Assembly: GCA_024196135.1 (NCBI GenBank)
Contig: JAMQCK010000290.1
Coordinates: forward strand, 1 to 30,612
DNA length: 30,612 bases
Direction: 5' to 3'
From: Pleurotus ostreatus/Saccharomyces cerevisiae fusant
Taxonomy: Eukaryota > Opisthokonta
The notes beneath the pieces were generated by a model that worked only from the letters and a program-made list of their open reading frames with translations, had not been told where the DNA came from and searched no databases. The number at the start of each line of letters is the position of its first letter. Positions within the stretch are counted from its first letter, which is position 1. Of the stretch, positions 10,998 to 20,306 are shown in pieces. The translations under genes and the position numbers were made by a program.

Positions 10998-11401
10998 AGA
11001 TGTGATTTGATCGTTATAGCGCTGTGGCCTGTAAATCACCCGAACACGGTTCACAGACGTCCCAGGCGTAAAGCTCGATGAACGTTCGAAGTAAATCGTT
11101 GGTCCAGCAGGCTATCGCTTGCGACCACTCTTATCTCTATCGGCGCCCTTCGGCATGCGCCTCCGCTGGCCTTCGGTAGGTGCTTCGTTTCGCGTATACA
11201 GACCGGGGTAAGCCCATTCGGAATCGCAGGTAGACACTGACCTTTCTCTTCGTCATATGACCGTGAAGGACTTCCCAAAATCCTCCAAGTTTCGAAGGTT
11301 GCGTCCCATATTGAAGGCTGTATTGCCACAAATTCACCATCAACCCGAATTGTATCCACAGAAATTCCCCCTTCCACCCGTTCGACAGGATGTGTCTATT
11401 T
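10998..11401. other. Intergenic region, P450 promoter
   Basis: About 400 bp separate the peptidase stop codon from the P450 start codon; both genes are on minus. An open frame at 11051-11377 on minus overlaps it but has no domain, signal or splice support and is not called. No clear TATA box was found. Confidence 0.5.
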
Positions 11402-13009
11402 CTACGCGACCGATAGCTCGGCAACGAATGCGATGCCCTGAGACAGCATGTGAGCGCGAGAGCTAGAGCACAAACTTGAGGACGACGTACCAGCTTGACG
11501 AACTCCAACATGTGGTCGAAGTCGTACGCGCCATCGTCGTACCCCGCGTCATACGCCTCGAGGTCGTCCTTGGTGGTGTGGATGGCGTGTTGGGGGAAGT
11601 CTGGACGATGGTGAGATAGCTGCATCAGTGCCCAGGTACGCCGCAACAAGTGAACCGTGACGAAGGAAAAGGCACGGCCAGCTTACCCTCGAAGAATCCC
11701 TCCGTCGCAAAGATCGCCGGGTATCCTGCCTTCGTCCAAGACATGTGGTCCGAGCCACAGCCCGGGCCGCAGGTGGTCAGGTTCCAGGGCAGCGGGGAGT
11801 ACGCCTCGACGAGTTTAGTGGCGAAGGTGGTCAGGTTCTTGTCAACCTGGCCCTTGAAGAAGGCGATCTTGGGCTCGGTGCCGGACTTGACGAAGGCGGT
11901 CACTGGGCGATATCATCAGCGTTGACCTCTCAAGCTCCGACAGAACTTCACTCACTGTCCATCTGCAACATCCCCTTCACCTTCGTGCCCGCGGCCTCAT
12001 AGAACGCCGCCACATCCTGCGAGCCCAACAGCCCACCCTCCTCTGCCGCATACCAATGGAACTCAACCGCAATGCCCTTGGGCGGCACAAACTCCTGCTC
12101 CACCAACGAGCGCAGGATCTGGAACACTGTCACCGTCCCCGACCCATCGTCGTCCGAGCCCGGCGCGCGGAAGAACGGCAGCCGGTAGTTCAGCGAGTCC
12201 TGGTGCGCGCCGACGATCACGAGCTCCTTCTCCTCGTCGGGTGTGCTATCGTCCGTCGCATCGAGCCGCAGCACGACCGAGTTCTGCACGAACTTGTGCG
12301 GGAACTTGGTAATCGAGGTACGGGTCTTGTCCGAGGGGTTCGCGGCGATGATCTAAGGAGGGGATGGCGTCAGCAGGGGAAGCGAAGACGTGTTTGGTGA
12401 GGGGGACGTACGGAGGATACGTGATCATAGACCCAGTTGCTGGAGAGCAGGCCCCAGTTGCTGCGGTAGCTGCGCGTCCAGAAGGAGCTCAGCTTCGTGA
12501 TGTCGGCGCGCATGTGGTCCGTGGTGATCTCGCCGGCGAGGAGGGCGCGCACGGCATCCGAGCTTTGGGCCGATAACTTGGGCTCAGGGTTCACGAGGCG
12601 CTGGGGACGCTGTGCGTTGAGCGCTCCGAGGGTTGGGTGCTCAGTGATGTCCATGAACTCGAGCCCTTGCTGCTTCAGCCGGAGCTTGTCGCCCTCGGTC
12701 ATCCTGGACGCGACGCATTAGCAGAGTAAGCTCCTCCGCTACTGCGACGACGCACCTCCGAGGCTCATCTTCTCCGAATACATGCACCAGGCGTTCCTCG
12801 TCGAGCCCGTCACCGTGTCCCGTCAAGTGCATGATCTCCACCACGTCGAAGCCCTTCCAGAGCTCGAGCATCAGCTGCTCGCGCTGCGCCACCGTCATCG
12901 CCGACACGTCTTGCGCAGTGACATCGTATCCGGCCCCGAGAGGCTGCTGAGAGTACGCCGCAGCCGCGGCAGCGAGACCAAGGAGAGGGAAGACCGACTT
13001 GAACAACAT
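11402..13009 (-). CDS. Secreted M28 zinc aminopeptidase
   Basis: Six exons, 13009-12756, 12703-12412, 12352-11956, 11902-11687, 11600-11491 and 11437-11402, give 434 residues. M28 aminopeptidases remove N-terminal residues using two zinc ions. The first 18 residues are an Ala-rich signal peptide, and the segment to about residue 150 resembles an N-terminal propeptide region. Zinc and catalytic residues are visible: His232 in VGAHQDS, the Asp cluster in APGSDDDGSGT (249-251), the Glu pair 286-287 in YAAEEGGLLGS, Asp314 in LQMDMTAF, and His394 in AIHTTKDD. CGPGCGSDH adds a probable disulfide. It resembles fungal secreted leucine aminopeptidase-type enzymes. The last exon encodes only 11 residues (GIAFVAELSVA), and its 3' splice site CTCAG is supported by phase and the usual hydrophobic end. 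It is divergent from the CBM19 gene. Confidence 0.94.
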
Positions 13010-13423
13010 GACGGGCGATTAGGATAGGAAGCGGTAAGTTCGCCGCCGGCAGCGCCTGGCGGTGGTATTGCCATGTGCAATGCACGTGTACTAGTTCAAC
13101 TTGATCATTCCGATACAGAAGCTCATATTCTGGGCTCTCAAACGCAGTAAACGCGGAGGGATGTGTTCGTGCAATCGCGATGAGAGGACTGACCCATGTC
13201 CGCAGCTGCAGATCCAACGAGTAACTGTCCCGGAGCGCTCGGCGGCCTGTTGTGGGCCCCAAGTGAGTCATCGAGGTAGTAGAGGGTGTGCAAGTTGGAC
13301 TTTTCATGTACTGTGAAGTCACAAAACACAGACTCAGAGGTCTGCTCAGGCAAAGATCCTGGTTTATGTTCACGAGCAGATATCTTTGCTCCCGCCGGGT
13401 AATTGGGCCGTGGTCCGAGTTAT

Positions 13424-13435
13424 CCCCGAAAGGGG
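13424..13435. promoter_or_regulatory. CCCCGAAAGGGG palindrome (STRE-like)
   Basis: An inverted repeat of CCCC/GGGG arms around GAAA, so AGGGG can be read on plus and CCCC(T-like) on minus. It lies about 115 nt upstream of the TATA-like box of the CBM19 gene. A zinc-finger activator of the Msn2/4 type binds such cores in yeast; binding here is inference. Confidence 0.3.
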
Positions 13436-13551
13436 AACAACAACTTCAACAAGATATGCACGTTGCATGGTCCGATCCTTTTCGGAGTGTCCCATTGTCC
13501 TCTTTCGGGGAACAATGATGAGCACATGGGCGGCGTTGACTACCGGGCCAC

Positions 13552-13558
13552 TATAAGA
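13552..13558 (+). promoter_or_regulatory. TATA-like box of the CBM19 gene
   Basis: TATAAGA lies about 180 nt upstream of the start codon at 13739, in the context CCACTATAAGAGATGG. It is the best core-promoter candidate for the plus-strand gene. The intervening leader is pyrimidine-rich, as expected for a highly expressed fungal gene. Confidence 0.45.
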
Positions 13559-13738
13559 GATGGAAGCGTGTGTTCTCCATTCCGTGCTTCCCTTCGCCTC
13601 TGAGCCTGGCGCTCTCGACCTTCTCGCAACGAACTCGACGACCCGCCACGACCCCCGCTCGCTCCCTCCGTTCCTTGGATATATCCCAGACGACTCCTCA
13701 CAACCTCTCTACACAATCTACCCACTCTATCTGACAGC

Positions 13739-16075
13739 ATGATTTGCTCCCGACTACTCACCACACTCACCCTCGCGCTCGGCGCGTTCGCCGCCCCGAT
13801 CGACAGTACGCTGGTGGCCCGATCCGAGGCCAACGTGAACACCGCGGACAATGCGCGTCAGGCGCAGGCGCTGAACGCGAAGTTTGCGGCATTGAAGGAG
13901 GCAAGCACGTGTAAAGGTGCGTCGGCTTGCTGTAGTTGCCACTCCGTCACTGACAAGTTTGTAGGTGACGAGATCGCCTGCGTCGCGGGCATTCTCGCGC
14001 AATGCAAGGCGGGCAAGTGGGACCTGAGCCTGCAGTGCCCGCAGGGCACGACCTGCTTTGCGATTCCGCGCACGGACAGCACGGGCACCGATCTCCAGTG
14101 CACAACCCAGAGCACTTTGGGTGGCCTCATGACGAAGCTGGGCGTCCAGGGTGGTGTTAACGGCACAGACAACGCGACGTACGAGACGGACACCGCGGCA
14201 CCCACATCTGCGCTTTCGACCTCAGCCCTTCCTTCCGCACCCGCCGCCTCGTCCGCCTCGACCTCCGACGCCACAGAGGAAGAGCCATGCACCATGGAGT
14301 CCGGGGAGGGCCCTGCTTCCTCCGCTGCTCCTGCTGCCTCATCTGCTGCTCCAGCTACCTCCTCTGCTGCACCCGCTGCTTCCTCCGCTGCACCTGTTAC
14401 CTCCTCTACCCCACAGGCCAGCTCATCTGCAGCACCGAGCGACACCGCCCCTCCCACCGTCACCTCCGCACCCTGCGATCCGTCCGCCACAGCAGCGCCA
14501 TCCAGCACCACCGACGATGAGACCGTATATGTTACCGTCACCGTCCTCGCGCCCACGGACCCCAACCAGCCGCCTATCACGATTACCTCGTCGACGACGC
14601 TGGGTGTTGAGCCGTCTGGTGCTGTCTCTGGCGCACCGTCCTCGGCGACGTCGACTGGTGTGCCGGCATCGGCGACAGGCACTGCCACTGACAGCAATGA
14701 TGAGGACAGCTACATCTCCTCGATGTACGCCTCCGCGTTCAGCAGCGCCGAGTCTGCGCCCGCGTCCTCATACGCGCAGTCCGCTCCCGCGTCCTCGTAC
14801 GCGGAGACGGCGACCGTGACGGGCGATCTCTCGTCCGTGTTGGCTTCCATCACCAGTGGTGCGGCGTCTGCGACGGTGGAGAGTGGCGCAGCTGCAACTG
14901 GCGCACCGTCTGCAACGGCCAGCAGCGACCTTATCAGCACCACCTTTGCGAACGGGATCGCGGCGATTCCCTCCTCGTCCGTGGAGTTCGAGTCGTCTGC
15001 GTCTGCTGAGTCGAGCGCATCCGCGTCCAGTGCTGAGCCTAGCGCGTCCGCCTCCGCTGAGGTCAGCGCATCCGCTTCCGCATCAGCCACCACCTCGTCC
15101 TCGAACCTCGTGTCCTTCGCTCTTCCTACAGCGTACAGTGGCTCGGCTTCTAGCAGTGGTTCGGTCTCGGCGTCGGCGTCCGCCTCGTACAGCGCTTCTG
15201 CGTCCGCGGCTCCCAGCGCGTCCGCCTCTGCTTCCTTTAGCGCATCGGCCTCGGTTTCCGCGTCTGCGGCACCCAGCGACTCCGCTTCTGCATCGGCCTC
15301 CGGCTCTGGCGCATCCTCCACCCTGGCCTCGTTCGCCCAGGCGTCGTCCGTGAGCTCGAGCAGTGCGTCTGCGTCTGCTTCAGTCTCGGTTAGCGAGTCC
15401 GCTTCCGCGTCTGTCAGTCAGTCCGCGTCTGCGTCTGCCTCGGAGTCTGCGTCCGCCACGGAGCCTACCACCACCTCGGATGTCCCCAATGTCTCCTTCT
15501 CGCAGCCCACCGCAGCCGAGTCGACGTCGGCTGATTCCTCGTCCTCGACAGGGTCTGCTTCTTCCGCGACGGAGTCTTCGTCGGAGGCCATTGCATCGTC
15601 CACGGATTCTACGTCTTACTCCGCGACCGAGTCTGCATCTTCCTCCGCGACATCCACCGAATCAGCTTCACCATCTGCCACCACCGACGCCTCCTCAGTC
15701 AGCATCCTCGGCACCTCCACCGACTCCGCCGGCGAGGTCTTCGTGACGGGGCTCACGACGGACACGGTGACGTCTTCCTCGGTGACGACGACGTCGACGA
15801 CGGAGGGCGCGGTGGAGACTGCTTCGAGCAGTGCGGAGGAGACTGCTTCGAGCAGTGTGGAGGAGACGGTATCCAGCACCGCGGAGGCGTCCTCGAGCAG
15901 CGCGGAGGAGACCTCGAGTAGCGCGACGGAGACTGCCATCAGCACCGCGGAGGAGTCCTCGAGCAGCGCGACGGAAACCGCAAGCTCGGCGACCGCAACC
16001 GCTGCGACGGAGACCTCCAGCGCCACCCGCAACCCCTACAGCTACGCTCCTCCAAGCCAGGAGACCGCCGCATAA
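13739..16075 (+). CDS. Secreted CBM19 chitin-binding protein with long Ser/Ala-rich stalk
   Basis: Two exons, 13739-13916 and 13965-16075, with a 48-nt intron (GTGCGT...TTGTAG), give 762 residues. Residues 1-19 are a signal peptide. A small six-Cys domain (Cys 58, 65, 73, 84, 90, 105) with ACVAGILAQCKAGKWDL and QCPQGTTCFAIP matches carbohydrate-binding module family 19, a chitin-binding fold. From about residue 130 the protein is a low-complexity Ser/Ala/Thr/Glu stalk with degenerate repeats (SSAAPA, SASASAS, SSSAEET), expected to be heavily O-mannosylated. No C-terminal hydrophobic GPI signal is visible, so it is predicted to be secreted or wall-trapped rather than anchored. No catalytic domain is present. 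The intron is a multiple of three and stop-free, so the unspliced frame stays open; splicing is supported by the restored C-K-G-D-E-I-A-C spacing. Confidence 0.87.
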   Translation: MICSRLLTTLTLALGAFAAPIDSTLVARSEANVNTADNARQAQALNAKFAALKEASTCKGASACCSCHSVTDKFVGDEIACVAGILAQCKAGKWDLSLQCPQGTTCFAIPRTDSTGTDLQCTTQSTLGGLMTKLGVQGGVNGTDNATYETDTAAPTSALSTSALPSAPAASSASTSDATEEEPCTMESGEGPASSAAPAASSAAPATSSAAPAASSAAPVTSSTPQASSSAAPSDTAPPTVTSAPCDPSATAAPSSTTDDETVYVTVTVLAPTDPNQPPITITSSTTLGVEPSGAVSGAPSSATSTGVPASATGTATDSNDEDSYISSMYASAFSSAESAPASSYAQSAPASSYAETATVTGDLSSVLASITSGAASATVESGAAATGAPSATASSDLISTTFANGIAAIPSSSVEFESSASAESSASASSAEPSASASAEVSASASASATTSSSNLVSFALPTAYSGSASSSGSVSASASASYSASASAAPSASASASFSASASVSASAAPSDSASASASGSGASSTLASFAQASSVSSSSASASASVSVSESASASVSQSASASASESASATEPTTTSDVPNVSFSQPTAAESTSADSSSSTGSASSATESSSEAIASSTDSTSYSATESASSSATSTESASPSATTDASSVSILGTSTDSAGEVFVTGLTTDTVTSSSVTTTSTTEGAVETASSSAEETASSSVEETVSSTAEASSSSAEETSSSATETAISTAEESSSSATETASSATATAATETSSATRNPYSYAPPSQETAA
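14316..14410 (+). repeat. Degenerate Ala/Ser/Pro codon repeats
   Basis: Within the stalk-coding region, four to five near-copies of a ~24-nt unit encode variants of SSAAPA. The units differ at synonymous positions, which suggests old expansion rather than recent slippage. Further low-complexity Ser/Ala repeats continue to the end of the gene. Confidence 0.7.
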
Positions 16076-16115
16076 CTTATCATCGCGACCCGCTAGCCGG
16101 TTTCGCTCTTCTCGC

Positions 16116-16237
16116 GTGCTAGACATGCACTAGTGTGCTACAGGTACACACACTTGTGTGCTAGACACGCACATCATGTGCTATGGGCACGCACTGGTGC
16201 TACAGATGTACACTGGTGTGTATGGACACACATTACC
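16116..16237. repeat. Six degenerate hairpin-like tandem units
   Basis: Six consecutive units of 17-23 bp start at 16116, 16133, 16156, 16178, 16197 and 16216. Each begins GTGC or GTGTG and ends near a GCAC or ACAC block, so each can fold on itself (for example GTGTGCTAGACACGCAC). The array begins 41 nt after the CBM19 stop codon, so it is probably in the 3' UTR or terminator region of that gene. Confidence 0.7.
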
Positions 16238-16809
16238 TGCATTGAATGACGGACATCTATCATTGTTTCCTCTTTATCACTCACATATCCGCTCGCTGTA
16301 GCCATAGGTCATTGGTTTCTCTCTAGTCGTGTTCTCGTAATGAGGCTCGACTATCATGGGTATTGTAGTCTCGTCTAAGTACTTACTATCTCTTTGCTTT
16401 GGGTCCCTAGAGAATGATTTGAGATCGTTTTTTGGTGTGATTTGTGGCCTGAAGAAGGCTAGAAGGGGTCCGAACTACTCTACACAGTCGATACTAACCG
16501 GAAGACGTCAAGAAGGCTGCAGCCAACCTTGTGGGTCCACGTTGACGAGTATTGATTGTGTCACGTCAAAGTCAGTACGATTTAGGCACGGCTTTTGCCG
16601 TGAAGCACGGCATTTTGCCTTTGTCCATCATGACAAGGACAGCGCTGCACTGCTGCTTCGATCTCTTGTTTATCTGCTCTGAGTGCACGATAATTCATCC
16701 TGTTTTCCTCTGCAGGCTCCCGCCTCGACCCGAAGATCCCTGTGGTCTCTGCTGCCAAACGCCGTCAAAGACTTTGGCCAAGGTCACTGCAGCGTTGAGT
16801 GGCTCCATA
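16238..16809. other. Intergenic region
   Basis: About 570 bp with lower GC than the flanking genes. It holds a perfect small hairpin CACGGC-TTTT-GCCGTG at 16587-16602, followed by a partial copy GCACGGCATTTTGCC. Open frames here are short and without recognisable features. It should contain the promoter of the gene starting at 16810. Confidence 0.5.
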
Positions 16810-17860
16810 ATGGACTCTACGGACCTTCACCGTGCGGTTACCATGGCTACAGCAAACGGCTTTGGGTTTGCTTCTGCATCGGCCCAGCTCTTTTTAGGCC
16901 ACTCGAGTGGTATGTCAACTTGCTTTGAGTGGAGTTCATCTCCTAATGTGTTGATGATCCTCTTCTCTCTGTCCTACCTGCGCCGTCATTATAGCGGTGA
17001 ATCTCGCAAGATTCTTCCTCGACGGGTCCGTCTATAACTCTACCCACCTTGTTGGATCGCCCAACCCCGCCATAACGCACACGCCTGGCCGTCCAACAGA
17101 CACCTCTGTTCTCGACGAGACCATGCTTAATAGCCATGCTGGCGGTAGCTCAAAGCTCGTGGCATTCATGCGGCGTGTTCGTTTTGCTCCTACGGTTGAT
17201 GCTGAAGCTACGAGCTCCGACGATCTAGAAGATTTCATTGCCGAGATGACTCGCCGCTTTGACGCCGAGGCAGACGTACTCGACTTTCCCGCGCAGCCCA
17301 CCTCTTCCCCAAGCTTTGGACCAGCGAACGACGAGCAAATGGAGTCCGGTGGTGCCACCTCGGCCTCCGACGAGAGCGACACTGACGACGACGTGAAACC
17401 TGACGTATCCGACTGCGAGCGATCTGGCAAGGTCAAGGCTAAGATCTACGCGCCTTTCTTGTCGCTCTCCCAGAAGTACACCCCCGCCGATGATTCTGCG
17501 TCGACTCCAAAGAACATACGCGTCAAGCGCAGGACCGACGACGAAAAGGAGAACTGCAATCCTCGTCAGTGGGTGGCCGTTTCGAGTGCCGACTGCGGGC
17601 CCGAGATCACCGATTTCACGCTCCGTTGTGCAGGGCCGCGATCGCCTCCAAAGTACCCAGACTGGGCAGCCGAGATCGCTGAAGAGCGGGAGAAGCTTGC
17701 GACTGAGGTTCTCGCGGAGGCGCTTGAGGAGCTGGCGCCACGTCCCCCCATGAACTTCGACACCATAGTGAGGATTAGCCGACGCTCGCGGGGTGGTTCA
17801 GTGCTGCTGCCGAAGTCGAAGAGGAGGAAGATGATTCATGTTTCGACTCATGAAGCGTAG
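16810..17860 (+). CDS. Unrecognised acidic/Ser-rich protein with RVxF and KEN motifs
   Basis: Two exons, 16810-16909 and 16995-17860, with an 85-nt intron (GTATGT...TATAG), give 321 residues. I do not recognise a domain. Visible features are VNLARFFLDGSVYNST at the exon junction, a MRRVRFAPTV segment (residues 92-100) containing RVRF, which fits the RVxF docking consensus for protein phosphatase 1, an acidic Asp/Glu/Ser stretch (153-175), KAKIYAPFLSLSQKYTP (181-197), a basic NIRVKRR patch, a KEN tripeptide at 218-220 of the sort recognised by the anaphase-promoting complex, and a basic SKRRKM C-terminus that could be a nuclear signal. The protein is probably largely disordered. The start is the first ATG in the open frame; a second Met at residue 12 is possible. 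Function is unassigned. Confidence 0.7.
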
Positions 17861-18309
17861 TTCGGTCGGGCTGAATGAAGTCCGTGTAGTTCACTTTGGC
17901 TTCTCTCATGCGCATCTGATTTTTGGTTCTGTGATAGCGCGCCTTTGTTGTTCATAGGCTTTGTTGTTCGTAAGGCGGAGATTTTGCCAAGAATTTCGAC
18001 CTTCTTTCGATGTTACCCGTATCCTATTAGTTTGTGGTATCGTTGCTACGCCTCGCATGGCATGGTCAATGGCAATTTACGTCCATCAGTGTTTGACATT
18101 TTTGTGTCGCCGGGCGCTCTTTGTACATGCATGTGCTATGACCGTTCCTCATTTCCTCATTTCCTATTCGTCCTTGACGACCTTTAACCCTGAACGCAAA
18201 GGTGCTATCATAAACGGCGGCGTATGTCGAAAGGGTACCCATACATAAGAGCGCGACGAAAATTCAATGAAGGCATCCCACCACCAGTATCCCCCATCCC
18301 GCGCTAGCC
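17861..18309. other. Intergenic region
   Basis: About 450 bp, AT-richer and T-rich, between two plus-strand ORFs. It should hold the 3' UTR of the upstream gene and the promoter of the next. No structure or gene is supported. Confidence 0.5.
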
Positions 18310-18948
18310 ATGGCCACAAGCATCCCGCACTCGCAAACTACGAACTTCGGCAATCCTGACTCGGATGGACGTCCAACGGCCGACTATCTATCCGCTTACT
18401 TGGAGCCTCTGCCTCCGGTCAACATCCAATGGGACAACTGGGATCTGGAGACAGTCTTTCGGATGATCGACTGCCCTACTAGAAGCGCTCCGAGCCCGAC
18501 CATGAACCGTGACCCACCATCTGGTCCGGGTGCACACACCTCGCCCATGGACGCCTGCGGAAGCAGCGAGGGTAGCGTCGAACTGTCCACCCTGTTGGAC
18601 TTGCGAGACGCGGACCCACACAAGTCACTGGAAATCTGGGATAAGCTCAAGACTCACCCGCTCGGCGACGAGATGTTGGACACCGTTTTAAAACGTGCTT
18701 ACGCGCAGCATTTGGCGGCAACGGAGAAGAAGCCAGCAAAATCGGCGATCGACTTCTTCCCGCCTGAGCAGAAGATCAGCAAAGATGCAGAGGAACAGGT
18801 ACCCAGGGAAGAGCCTGCAGTCGAACAGATTCCACCGGCCCCTTTGTCGCAGCCTAGCGAGCTCGGCCTTGGCCCAAGCCTTTCACGCAAAACGACTCAG
18901 CCGGTAGCCAATATCGTCGCCATTCATCAAATCCCGGGTACACGATGA
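18310..18948 (+). CDS. Hypothetical single-exon protein
   Basis: A 639-bp open frame encodes 212 residues. I do not recognise it. The N-terminal half contains LEPLPPVNIQWDNWDLETVFRM, the middle has STLLDLRDADPHKSLEIWDKL, and the C-terminal third is rich in Lys, Glu and Pro. No signal peptide or membrane segment is visible. The start has a good fungal context (GCCATGGCC), and the mix of hydrophobic and charged residues looks protein-like rather than a random frame. There is no intron, unlike most neighbours, and no homology evidence, so this could be an orphan gene or a chance ORF. Confidence 0.45.
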   Translation: MATSIPHSQTTNFGNPDSDGRPTADYLSAYLEPLPPVNIQWDNWDLETVFRMIDCPTRSAPSPTMNRDPPSGPGAHTSPMDACGSSEGSVELSTLLDLRDADPHKSLEIWDKLKTHPLGDEMLDTVLKRAYAQHLAATEKKPAKSAIDFFPPEQKISKDAEEQVPREEPAVEQIPPAPLSQPSELGLGPSLSRKTTQPVANIVAIHQIPGTR

Positions 18949-19350
18949 ATCGATTCTCCCCCACTTGCACGACGTCCATGGGGTCGTAGGTACTCCATGG
19001 TTCACTGAAAGGATATAACACATTACTCCAATAGACGTTATTATAAATTTGCAACGACTGTAGATACCTAACAACTGAACATGCAAGAGTTATGGCTCAC
19101 AACATGCCTCAGGGTGGCCGCGAGCCGTGTACTCTGAATAGTATTTTGTCAGATCTCTGTGCTTAACACGTGATATGTTCGACTTACGCATCTCCTTTTG
19201 GAAAGACAATGCCTTCCTATTCCGAATTCGCATCAAACGGAACCTTTTTCTCCTCTTGCCCTCACCCTTTCCCGGTTTTGTCCGCTTATCCCTGGATTGC
19301 CGCGAGAACTCGTGCGAAAACTATTTTGCGCATCAGTGACTGAGGCCACG
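18949..19350. other. Intergenic region upstream of methyltransferase 1
   Basis: About 400 bp with no recognisable gene. It should hold the promoter of the first methyltransferase. I see no TATA box at a convincing distance. Confidence 0.5.
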
Positions 19351-20306
19351 ATGGAGGAAACACCGAGGACGATAATCAACGACGATCCCTATTCCTGGGA
19401 TATTGCATGGTGCGTGCGACAATGGCTTCGAGGGCTGAGCATTGGAAGGTCCTTCCTTAGCGTATCGGAGAGTTCAGAGAGTCTTTAGCGAGGCATCCAT
19501 CGTTCTCTGAAGATGTGCCGGAGCTAACTCGCATATTCGGCCCTTTCAGGAAGAAGAATATAACGCCTTGGGACAAGGACAAGCCACAACCGGCACTACG
19601 CGAGCTGATAGAATCAAATGCAGTAGAACTCCCACGTGGCGAAGACAAGTCGGCGCTAGTGCCAGGATGTGGTTCGGTAAGCCCAAGTTGCTTACGCGCC
19701 GCGAATCATTCGGCTGACAGCAAGTAGGGCAACGACGTAGCTTACCTTGCTGCCGCGTTGGGTGTGAGCACGGTAGGCGTAGATGTCTCCGAGAAGGCCG
19801 TGGAGGTCGCAGCTGAGTGAGCTCTAATCTTTGAGTCCGCGCATACAGCTGGATGACAGGGTTGTAGGCGGCTCAAGGTCACACCCATGCCAAAGGAAGC
19901 GCGCGGCCTGGTGAGATTCCAGGCAGTGGATTTCTTCACCTTGAAGGGGCAATATGATTTGGTTTACGACTATACGTGAGTGGCATGCCCCAGTCAGTCA
20001 AGAAAACGTCATGGCTCACCTGTCTCTGCCTCGCGCAGCTTCTTCGTGGCCATCCCGCCGAATCGACGACCCGACTGGGGTCGTCAGATGGCCGCCTTAG
20101 TCAAGCGCGGCGGGCTGCTCGTGACGCTCGCCTACCCGCTCGCCGACGCGGACAAGGGGTGGGGTCCACCGTGGTTCCTTCGCGCGGAGCATTACGACGA
20201 GGTGCTGCAAGCGGAGGAGTGGGAGAAGGAGATCAACGATGTGCCGTTGGCGAGCGAGGGCGAGCATGTGGGCCGCGAGAGGATGATGGTTTGGCGGAGG
20301 AAGTGA
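19351..20306 (+). CDS. TPMT-like thiol/halide S-methyltransferase, paralog 1
   Basis: Five exons, 19351-19409, 19550-19676, 19728-19816, 19868-19975 and 20039-20306, give 216 residues. The family (TPMT fold, including HOL-type thiocyanate/halide and thiol methyltransferases) transfers the methyl group of S-adenosylmethionine to thiols, thiocyanate or halides. The SAM-binding motif I is LVPGCGSGNDVAYLA (56-70), split by an intron after Ser62. The acidic loop VGVDVSEKAVE follows. FFTLKGQYDLVYDYTFFVAIPP and DWGRQM are the family core, and the C-terminus GEHVGRERMMVWRRK is intact. There is no targeting signal, so it is probably cytosolic. Exon lengths 127, 89, 108 and 268 nt are identical to paralog 2 about 2 kb downstream, showing tandem duplication. 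Intron 1 is longer here (140 nt) than in paralog 2 (58 nt). Confidence 0.92.

Larger units (their letters stand above)
13010..13738. other. Divergent promoter region, peptidase/CBM19 gene
   Basis: About 730 bp lie between two divergent start codons of secreted proteins, so both promoters must lie here. The plus side has a TATA-like TATAAGA at 13552-13558. A perfect CCCCGAAAGGGG palindrome is at 13424-13435 and contains a core AGGGG, the yeast stress-response element core. An imperfect inverted repeat with arms CATTGTCC and GGAACAATG spans 13493-13517. No gene is supported inside. Confidence 0.6.

Noticed and set aside
11051..11377. Minus-strand ORF of 108 codons between the P450 and peptidase genes
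   Set aside because: It overlaps the P450 promoter and the peptidase 3' end, shows no domain, and has composition unlike its neighbours.
4384..13009. A secondary-metabolite cluster (P450, deaminase, peptidase, chitinase on one strand)
   Set aside because: There is no backbone enzyme (polyketide synthase, non-ribosomal synthetase, terpene cyclase), no cluster regulator and no transporter. Adjacent same-strand genes alone are weak evidence.
13858..16133. Long antisense and out-of-frame ORFs over the CBM19 gene (up to 279 residues)
   Set aside because: They are repetitive shadows of Ser/Ala codon repeats in a GC-rich gene and have no signal, start context or splice logic of their own.
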